Shown here piece after piece: positions 8,913 through 13,029 of a DNA stretch of 13,029 nucleotides. The DNA is from Tangfeifania sp. (lineage in GTDB: Bacteria > Bacteroidota > Bacteroidia > Bacteroidales > Prolixibacteraceae). The translations under genes and the position numbers were made by a program. Location of the stretch: assembly GCA_018400515.1 (NCBI GenBank), contig JAGYMR010000057.1, positions 1 to 13,029 on the forward strand, written 5' to 3'. How positions within the stretch are numbered: the stretch's first letter is position 1; each line of letters begins with the position of its first letter. The notes under the pieces were generated by a model. It was not told the origin of the DNA, made no database searches, and saw only the letters and a program-made list of their open reading frames with translations.

Positions 8913-9604
8913 ATTTTTAATCTTATTACAATTATTTCTTCAGTGTTTGTTCTTCTGAACACGCTATGTTATTCGTTGTTAGAACTCCTTTTCAACATTC
9001 AGGAACGAATCAGCCTGGAAATATCCAGCCACTTTCGGGGAAATCAATCCCCTGCTATTCCATTAATGCAATCTTCAATTTAAAAAACACCCTAAAAAAT
9101 GAAATGTTCACATTGCAATCGTTCTTTACATTTTATTAAAATATTTCCTGTAGCACATGCGACTAAAATAATAAATAAAAAAGAGAAGGTACTCCCTTTC
9201 GGTTTCAAAGTAGATTGATTTTACTGAAAAATTTTTTACAGCAGGGATGGAAAAAATGAAACGGGCAAATTATACACACCGTTTTTCCCGGAATGAGGAA
9301 AAGACAGGCATTATTTTTTCAGAAACAGGCGCTGCGTAGGTCGCTGGCGTAATGGGACGGACCGGTTTTGATTCAGGCGGGCTGCCGGCCCCCTGACTGG
9401 AACCAGTTGGCCCGTTCGTTTTTGTCCCGTGCAATCATGCCAGCACAGCGGCGGTCATTGATGCTCGATAGGGTAACCTCAACCTGCTGGCGGGCACCAA
9501 AGCCATCAGGGTAGTGAGGAATTTACGGCGTCCGATACTTTGATTTTTTGGGGATGTATCCATTCTTGTTTTACTTTTTAACATGCCGGCTTTATAAGCG
9601 TTTT
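8913..9604. other. 690-bp gap between pyrD and E2
   Basis: AT-rich on the left (8913-9300) and GC-rich at about 9340-9540, where a broken coding remnant lies. A plus-strand frame of 30 codons at 9247-9339 follows a weak CAGGG; it has no recognisable motif and I do not call it. The E2 promoter should lie near 8920-9000, but no exact TAnnTTTG box is visible there. Confidence 0.55.
9376..9563 (-). pseudogene. broken coding remnant with Tat-like signal peptide
   Basis: From the ATG at 9563 the minus strand encodes 42 codons (stop at 9435) beginning MDTSPKNQSIGRRKFLTT, then LMALVPAS. This fits a twin-arginine signal peptide: polar n-region, S-x-x-RR-K-F-L, then a short hydrophobic stretch. The frame then turns Arg-rich and stops. 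An overlapping frame, open at 9376-9522 with no start codon, reads protein-like text (YPDGFGARQQVEVTLSS, then INDRRCAGMIARDKNERA). The simplest reading is a Tat-exported protein gene broken by a frameshift and truncated. The GC-rich island in an AT-rich gap supports a former coding role. I do not recognise the family, and a functional 42-residue peptide cannot be excluded. Confidence 0.35.
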
Positions 9605-9617
9605 TTACAATTGTAAA
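9604..9617. promoter_or_regulatory. perfect palindrome TTTACAATTGTAAA over the pyrD stop
   Basis: All 14 bases are self-complementary, including the AT centre. The site covers the last codons and the stop codon of pyrD (stop at 9605-9607). It belongs to the TTTACA-N2-TGTAAA family seen elsewhere in the window. Its centre gives TACAATTG, one base off the -7 consensus, so a promoter here is less likely than at the AA-centred copies. Confidence 0.45.
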
Positions 9618-10516
9618 CTACCTGTTAGTTCTGTAACTGATTTCATTTTATGACGGTTAAGGTAATCTTCGATTTCGTCAATAATCCGGAGAGGGATCAG
9701 GGGGTTTTTAAAGAGGGCGGTACCCACCTGGACAGCCGATGCACCGGCAATGAGGAATTCAATGGCATCGGCAGCATTCATGATTCCCCCGAGGCCGATC
9801 ACGGGTATCCGGACCGCTTGTGCCACCTGCCAGACCATGCGGAGGGCAAGTGGTTTAATGGCCGGTCCCGAGAGTCCCCCGGTTATGGTGGAGAGCAGGG
9901 GTTTCCGGGATTCGGCATCAATGGCCATTCCCAAAAAGGTATTCACCAGCGAAACACTGTCAGCCCCGGCTGCTTCCACGGCTTTGGCTATTTCTGAAAT
10001 ATCCGTGACATTGGGCGAAAGTTTCACGATCAGGGTTTTGTCCCAGACCCTCCGAACCTCCCGGGTAACGGTCTCAGCCCCTGCACAGGTGATGCCGAAG
10101 GCCATGCCCCCCTCTTTCACATTCGGACAGGAGATATTCAGTTCGATGGCAGGAATTTTTTCGAGGGCATTCACTTTTTCGGTCACTTCGAGGTATTCCT
10201 CAATGGTTGATCCGTTTACATTGACAATCAGGGGGGTATCGTAGTTCCTGATCCGTGGGTAAATGTGTTGTATGAAATAATCAACGCCCTTATTCTGCAG
10301 GCCGACAGCATTCAGCATCCCCGAGGCGGTTTCGGCCATCCGGGGATAAGGATTCCCCTCCCGCCGGCGGGGGGTGGTACCCTTCAGAAGCAGTCCGCCC
10401 AACCGGGAAACATCATAAAAATCGTTGATCTCTTCCCCAAAACCGCAGGTTCCGGATGCAAGCATCACCGGATTCTTCAGATCCAGGTCATGAATTTTTA
10501 CGTTCAAATTTGCCAT
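9605..10516 (-). CDS. pyrD: dihydroorotate dehydrogenase, class 1B catalytic subunit
   Basis: PyrD oxidises dihydroorotate to orotate, the fourth step of pyrimidine synthesis. The 303-residue cytosolic protein is an FMN-binding TIM barrel. Seen in the sequence are [12 protein letters not shown] near the N-terminus, the substrate region [11 protein letters not shown], and the active-site loop [11 protein letters not shown] with catalytic Cys130. The phosphate-binding end is [29 protein letters not shown]. Cysteine as the catalytic base marks class 1; the short length, lack of a membrane helix and overlap with pyrK mark class 1B, which passes electrons to NAD+ through PyrK. The ATG lies inside the end of pyrK (13-nt overlap), so translation is probably coupled. 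The last codons form a perfect palindrome of the window's repeated motif. Confidence 0.97.
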   Translation of the reverse strand: MANLNVKIHDLDLKNPVMLASGTCGFGEEINDFYDVSRLGGLLLKGTTPRRREGNPYPRMAETASGMLNAVGLQNKGVDYFIQHIYPRIRNYDTPLIVNVNGSTIEEYLEVTEKVNALEKIPAIELNISCPNVKEGGMAFGITCAGAETVTREVRRVWDKTLIVKLSPNVTDISEIAKAVEAAGADSVSLVNTFLGMAIDAESRKPLLSTITGGLSGPAIKPLALRMVWQVAQAVRIPVIGLGGIMNAADAIEFLIAGASAVQVGTALFKNPLIPLRIIDEIEDYLNRHKMKSVTELTGSLQL

Positions 10517-11286
10517 TTCAGTTCATTAATATTAAACACAGGGCCTTCAGTGCAAACGCAGACATTGCCCCTGACGGTGGGTTCTATGCAGCAAAGACAG
10601 GCACCAAATCCACAGGCCATCAAATTTTCGAGGGATACTTCACAGAAAATGCCGGCTCTCTTCGCTCCCCCGGCAACCGCCTTCATCATCCCTTCCGGCC
10701 CGCAGGCATATATTTTGTCGAAGGTGTGCAAGTTTTCGGTAAACACGGGATGATGGGTTACAAATCCTTTGCTGCCCAGCGAACCGTCTTCTGTTGTAAA
10801 ATGAAACCGGCCAAAACGGCGGTACTCCTCCACCTTTATGTGATCCCCGGCATTGCGTGCACCGATCAGAATATCAACCTGTTCGGGGGGCAGACCCGAT
10901 TCCCTGGCAAGAAAAAGAACGGGGGCAACACCACTGCCCCCTCCGACAAGCAGAACCCTGTCCTCACAGGCGGGTAGCGAAAACCCTTTTCCCAGGGGAT
11001 AGATCAGGCTTAGTTTTTCTCCCGGTTTGGCCCCGGTCAACTTTTTGGATCCCCGGCCCAGGATTTTAACAATAATGGAGAGGGTGTTCCTCGTGTAATC
11101 GACCTCAAAAACGGAAAAAGGACGGCGCAAAAAGACTTCCTCCGCGTTTTTGATTTCAATGTTGACAAACTGTCCGGGATGAATGTCCGGAAGGGGCTCA
11201 GGTGCCTCCATTTTGATGAGAAAATTATTGGCATTCAAGGGATTGTTGGATACTACCTTAAAATCACCAACCGCTTTTTTGCCCAT
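10504..11286 (-). CDS. pyrK: dihydroorotate dehydrogenase electron-transfer subunit
   Basis: PyrK carries electrons from the FMN of PyrD through a 2Fe-2S cluster and FAD to NAD+. With the ATG at 11286 it has 260 residues, normal for the family. It shows the ferredoxin-reductase layout: an FAD-binding barrel with [11 protein letters not shown] (about 53-63), an NAD-binding segment [16 protein letters not shown] (about 112-127), and [13 protein letters not shown]. Near the C-terminus, [10 protein letters not shown] and a later VCTEGP supply cluster ligands C225, C230, C233 and C245 in a C-x4-C-x2-C-x11-C pattern. A longer form from a TTG at 11307 would add seven residues; I prefer the ATG because a TAnnTTTG box overlaps that TTG. 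The gene heads the pyrK-pyrD unit. Confidence 0.96.
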   Translation of the reverse strand: MGKKAVGDFKVVSNNPLNANNFLIKMEAPEPLPDIHPGQFVNIEIKNAEEVFLRRPFSVFEVDYTRNTLSIIVKILGRGSKKLTGAKPGEKLSLIYPLGKGFSLPACEDRVLLVGGGSGVAPVLFLARESGLPPEQVDILIGARNAGDHIKVEEYRRFGRFHFTTEDGSLGSKGFVTHHPVFTENLHTFDKIYACGPEGMMKAVAGGAKRAGIFCEVSLENLMACGFGACLCCIEPTVRGNVCVCTEGPVFNINELKWQI

Positions 11287-11304
11287 ATTTAAATGATTTG
11301 AAGG

Positions 11305-11312
11305 CAAAGATA
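11305..11312 (-). promoter_or_regulatory. pyrK promoter, -7 box TATCTTTG
   Basis: Minus-strand TATCTTTG matches TAnnTTTG exactly. Initiation near 11298 would leave a leader of about 12 nt to the pyrK ATG. It lies after the terminator at 11371-11402, so pyrKD would be transcribed independently of the XRE gene. No TTG -33 box is visible at 19-21 bp. Confidence 0.4.
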
Positions 11313-11370
11313 GGGATTATTTGCGGAGCTTTTACAGGCGATCTTCAAAAAAGAAAGGGAAATAAGAACC

Positions 11371-11402
11371 AAAAAAAAGACCGCTAAATCATTAACGGCC
11401 TT
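11371..11402 (-). terminator. intrinsic terminator
   Basis: Minus-strand stem AAGGCCGTTA against TAGCGGTCTT: ten pairs including two G-U pairs, a six-base loop, then a run of eight T (which includes the stem's last bases). It lies about 190 bp after the XRE stop and 85 bp before the pyrK ATG. It most simply ends the XRE transcript, but it could also end a short RNA started near 11487. Confidence 0.75.
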
Positions 11403-11489
11403 AGATAAAATTGTCAACAAAAAATTCTGGGTTTGTAAACCGAACATCAAAATATTTAAACCACCACCTCTATCGTTTTTACCATATTC

Positions 11490-11525
11490 ATTACAAATGT
11501 AAAAAATATTTTCGAAAACATTCAA
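11490..11525 (-). promoter_or_regulatory. palindrome with embedded promoter between XRE gene and pyrK
   Basis: ATTACAAATGTAAA (11490-11503) differs from the palindrome at one base. Its minus strand contains TACATTTG (-7 box, 11501-11494), and a TTG lies at 11525-11523 with a 21-bp spacer. This is therefore a plausible complete Bacteroidota promoter overlapped by an operator. Transcription would start near 11487 and meet the terminator about 115 nt later. Confidence 0.45.
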
Positions 11526-11575
11526 CAAAATCAGATTATTTTGTATACTACAAAACACATTTGTTAAAACAAATA

Positions 11576-11589
11576 ATAACATTTGTAAA
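11576..11589. promoter_or_regulatory. degenerate palindrome abutting the XRE stop
   Basis: Plus strand ATAACATTTGTAAA: two mismatches, both in the left arm, to TTTACATTTGTAAA. It abuts the stop codon of the XRE gene (11590-11592). A similar but looser CACATTTGTTAAA lies about 20 bp to the left. Confidence 0.3.
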
Positions 11590-11949
11590 TTACCTGTTGC
11601 CGTAGATCGTAAAAGTGCCATCGGCATGAAGCAGAATGACTTTGTCTACTTTTTTTTCGGCAGGGAAGGTAACCGGCCCGTGTTCCACAGCTTTCTCATC
11701 CCGGAATTCCGCTGCCATTTGCGGTTCAGGTTTTGCCGGTTCTTTCCGCATACTTCCCTCTCCGGTTATGAGCCACCGGGCATCAATCTCCGGGAAAACA
11801 CGTAAAAAACGCTCCAGAAAAACGGCACCGGGCTTATTCCGCCCGTTTAAAATATGTGAAATGTTGGATCGCTGTACTTCCAGTAAATCCGCAAGCTCTC
11901 CTGCAGTTATACTTTTGTAATCCATTATTTGTTTGATGCGATCTTTCAT
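11590..11949 (-). CDS. XRE-family DNA-binding regulator
   Basis: The 119-residue protein has an N-terminal helix-turn-helix of the lambda/P22 repressor type (about 1-60). Helix 2 is about TAGELADLLEV (15-25), and the recognition helix lies within QRSNISHILNGRNKP (26-40). PEIDARWLITGEGSM (53-67) follows, a phrase I associate with a Bacteroidota regulator family. A variable Pro/Glu-rich linker leads to a conserved-looking tail VDKVILLHADGTFTIYG (101-117). There is no S24 peptidase domain, so this is not a self-cleaving LexA/CI protein; the tail may bind a ligand or a partner. Its own promoter region carries copies of the repeated palindrome, as expected for autorepression. It is the only transcription factor in the window and so the natural candidate to bind the TTTACA-N2-TGTAAA sites, though this is unproven. 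Confidence 0.88.
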   Translation of the reverse strand: MKDRIKQIMDYKSITAGELADLLEVQRSNISHILNGRNKPGAVFLERFLRVFPEIDARWLITGEGSMRKEPAKPEPQMAAEFRDEKAVEHGPVTFPAEKKVDKVILLHADGTFTIYGNR

Positions 11950-11951
11950 TC

Positions 11952-11965
11952 TTTACTTTTGTGAA
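11952..11965. promoter_or_regulatory. near-palindrome in the XRE leader
   Basis: Plus strand TTTACTTTTGTGAA has two mismatches to TTTACATTTGTAAA and lies 3 bp upstream of the XRE ATG. It would be transcribed as part of the XRE leader, where a bound repressor could block elongation or initiation. It also contains TACTTTTG, a formal -7 box pointing right. Confidence 0.3.
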
Positions 11966-11994
11966 TTAACGCTTTTCCGGGCGCGGTTGTCTTG

Positions 11995-12030
11995 TTTACA
12001 CAAATGTAATCTATTTTTATTTTCCAACAA
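11995..12030 (-). promoter_or_regulatory. XRE gene promoter with overlapping TTTACA/TGTAA arms
   Basis: On the minus strand a TTG (12030-12028) is followed by exactly 19 bp and then TACATTTG (12008-12001). This is the best match in the window to the Bacteroidota -33/-7 promoter. Initiation near 11994 gives a 45-nt leader. The -7 box sits within TTTACA-CAAA-TGTAAT (11995-12010), the same half-sites with a four-base instead of a two-base centre, which suggests autoregulation. Confidence 0.6.
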
Positions 12031-12436
12031 CATTTTTTTGACATTTTTGGTATTCTTTCCGACCGGTTTTCAATTTTTTTCGAAAAAATATCCCTTAATC
12101 TGGCGGCTCTTTTTATTTATGAGCTGGAATTAATGGTTCTGTTTTACTTTAAGTAATTACGATTAAAGTACTGGATTATAGTCTTTTAATATGTTCATAC
12201 GGACTGTTTATTGTATTTTCTGAGGAGAAAAGTGGCTGAATTTTCTGATTTACTTTAATTGATTTCTTTTATTTCGTTGGTTCTGTGAACTTTGGCTTGA
12301 TAATTTTTTTTGTTTTGATGTGTGTTTTTTTACCTTTTTTTTGTGGTTTTCTCCTTTCTTACCCTCCCCTTCCCGGTTTTTACATTTTTAACCGCCCCAA
12401 TTCATTTTATTTTTGAAAACGGATACCTTTTTCGAA

Positions 12437-12459
12437 CGGGCTATTGCCCGGTTTTTTTT
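12437..12459 (+). terminator. intrinsic terminator, plus strand
   Basis: CGGGC-TATT-GCCCG, five GC-rich pairs with a tetraloop, followed by G and eight T. The form is good, but no plus-strand gene is recognisable upstream. It may end a non-coding transcript or be left over from a lost gene. Confidence 0.5.
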
Positions 12460-12610
12460 CTGGGTAATTTTTTCCATGCACTTCTAACAAGAAGATCGGT
12501 CTGATTCTTTTTTGGGAAGGTGAAGACATCATTTTGTATCTCCTTTGTAATATTTTCCGGAATATTTTTTTCTCCGTTAACTTATGGTGTTTTTCCGCGG
12601 CTTGTTTGTG

Positions 12611-12637
12611 TATATTTGTCCGTTAAATGACAAATAT
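12611..12637 (+). promoter_or_regulatory. TATATTTG box inside a perfect 9-bp inverted repeat
   Basis: Arms ATATTTGTC (12612-12620) and GACAAATAT (12629-12637) are perfectly complementary around an 8-bp spacer. The left arm overlaps TATATTTG (12611-12618), an exact -7 box pointing at the plus-strand gene at 12854. No clear TTG -33 box is present. The arms differ from the TTTACA/TGTAAA family, so a different regulator would be involved. Confidence 0.4.
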
Positions 12638-12841
12638 TCCATTCTCGCAAGGGAAAATGTGCCATTTTTTTTGTTTAATTCGTTGTTTTTATGGGCTTTG
12701 CCCTTATTTTACAGTGAATTAAAATATTTGTGAAACGAACAAGAAAAAATAGAAACACCCAAGGGAATGATTTAAATTCATGCGAGTTCCATACGATACC
12801 GTTGAAAATAAACTATTTTAATAATATTAGATAAATTTTTC

Positions 12842-12847
12842 AGGAGG
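12842..12847 (+). promoter_or_regulatory. strong Shine-Dalgarno AGGAGG
   Basis: AGGAGG lies 6 bases before the ATG at 12854 and fixes that start. Such a full anti-16S match is uncommon in Bacteroidota, and the other genes here have none as good. Confidence 0.6.
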
Positions 12848-12853
12848 TCAACC

Positions 12854-13029
12854 ATGCGATCCATTCCAGTCATCTTTCTTTTTCTGTTTTTAGCTTTTTT
12901 TATTATCACGGGTATTGCTGCCGGTTTGAATTTTTCAACCCTTTTTCCCGGGCGCAGGAAAAAAATGGTTCGATGGGTTTTTGGCACATTGCACGGGATT
13001 CTTTTTTCGGGATTCATTTTTCTGTTTAT
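12854..13029 (+). CDS. membrane protein, N-terminal part only
   Basis: The frame starts at the ATG after AGGAGG and runs off the window after 58 codons. It begins MRSIPVIFLFLFLAFFI, a membrane helix (about 4-23). A basic loop PGRRKKMVRW and a second hydrophobic segment GTLHGILFSGFIFLF follow. An in-frame stop at 12809 precedes the ATG with no other start codon between them. Two helices joined by a basic loop at the N-terminus resemble the membrane-anchored metallophosphoesterases common in Bacteroidota, but the catalytic domain is outside the window, so this is a guess. It is the only confident plus-strand gene. Confidence 0.6.
   Translation, partial: MRSIPVIFLFLFLAFFIITGIAAGLNFSTLFPGRRKKMVRWVFGTLHGILFSGFIFLF

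Larger units (their letters stand above)
11287..11589. other. 303-bp regulatory gap between the XRE gene and pyrK
   Basis: No gene seen. On the minus strand, in order, it contains a degenerate palindrome abutting the XRE stop, a palindrome with a possible promoter (11490-11525), an intrinsic terminator (11371-11402) and the pyrK -7 box (11305-11312). A separate small palindrome GGTTT-GT-AAACC lies near 11431-11442. The promoter-to-terminator stretch could give an RNA of about 115 nt. Confidence 0.55.
11950..12853. other. 900-bp T-rich gap
   Basis: The left end holds the XRE promoter and operator-like sites. The rest is strongly T-rich on the plus strand, and its apparent open frames are Phe/Leu-rich artefacts of T-runs. 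Supported elements are a plus-strand terminator (12437-12459), a TTTACATTTTTAAC near-match at 12379-12392, and an inverted repeat over a promoter box (12611-12637). A plus-strand transcript ending at the terminator would need a source between about 12010 and 12430; I cannot identify one. Confidence 0.5.

Noticed and set aside
11287..11307. TTG at 11307 as the pyrK start, adding seven residues
   Set aside because: The ATG at 11286 gives the normal family length, and a TAnnTTTG promoter box overlaps the TTG, so the longer start would probably lie upstream of the transcript's 5' end.
11429..11444. TTGTAAACC half-site resembling a BirA (biotin repressor) operator arm
   Set aside because: No partner GGTTTACAA arm lies at the 12-16 bp spacing BirA needs, and no biotin gene is present. 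The site is a short GGTTT-GT-AAACC palindrome of its own.
12322..12504. Plus-strand frame rich in Phe and Leu
   Set aside because: An artefact of T-runs: hydrophobic residues come from TTT/CTT codons, and the frame runs straight through the terminator at 12437-12459.
7546..12629. Exact 15-base repeat TTTGTCCGTTAAATG at 7546-7560 and 12615-12629
   Set aside because: One copy is the 3' end of the E2 coding sequence and its stop codon, so it is constrained by protein. A single 15-base match in 13 kb is only mildly unlikely, and the flanks differ.

Overview
The window looks like chromosomal DNA of a Bacteroidota species, probably of the Bacteroidales/Marinilabiliales type. Three things point there: a 647-residue YidC encoded directly after pyrG, a fused alpha-beta keto-acid dehydrogenase E1, and promoter-like boxes of the Bacteroidota form TAnnTTTG instead of -35/-10 boxes. 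This placement is inferred from gene content; no 16S or other marker is present. Every confident gene lies on the minus strand. The only plus-strand gene is a partial one entering at the right edge. Coding DNA is near 50% GC, while the gaps are clearly AT-rich.

Layout from right to left, which is the direction of transcription. A small XRE-family repressor-like gene (11590-11949) has a well-formed promoter and is followed by an intrinsic terminator (11371-11402). Next come pyrK and pyrD, which overlap by 13 nt and encode the NAD-linked class 1B dihydroorotate dehydrogenase. A 690-bp gap follows and holds a GC-rich broken coding remnant with a Tat-like signal peptide. Then comes an operon for a branched-chain-type 2-oxoacid dehydrogenase: E2, fused E1, then a flavodoxin 12 nt behind E1; no E3 is present. 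A 330-bp gap leads to an orphan, anchorless TonB C-terminal-domain protein, then a 545-bp gap, then pyrG and yidC 2 bp apart. Two pyrimidine steps are therefore present, dihydroorotate oxidation and CTP synthesis, in separate transcription units.

The main signal outside the genes is a repeated palindrome, TTTACA-N2-TGTAAA. It is exact at 4118, 4836 and 9604, has one mismatch at 4094 and 11490, and is weaker around the XRE gene (11576, 11952, 11995). Read on the minus strand, the AA-centred copies contain TACATTTG, which fits the Bacteroidota -7 box, so a bound repressor would cover the promoter. Near the TonB-domain gene three copies sit exactly 24 bp apart. The simplest reading is a local regulon of the window's own XRE protein, but no binding evidence exists.

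The right-hand 900 bp (11950-12853) is T-rich and gene-poor. It holds a plus-strand intrinsic terminator and a perfect 9-bp inverted repeat over a TATATTTG box, upstream of a plus-strand membrane-protein start that has an unusually strong ribosome binding site.
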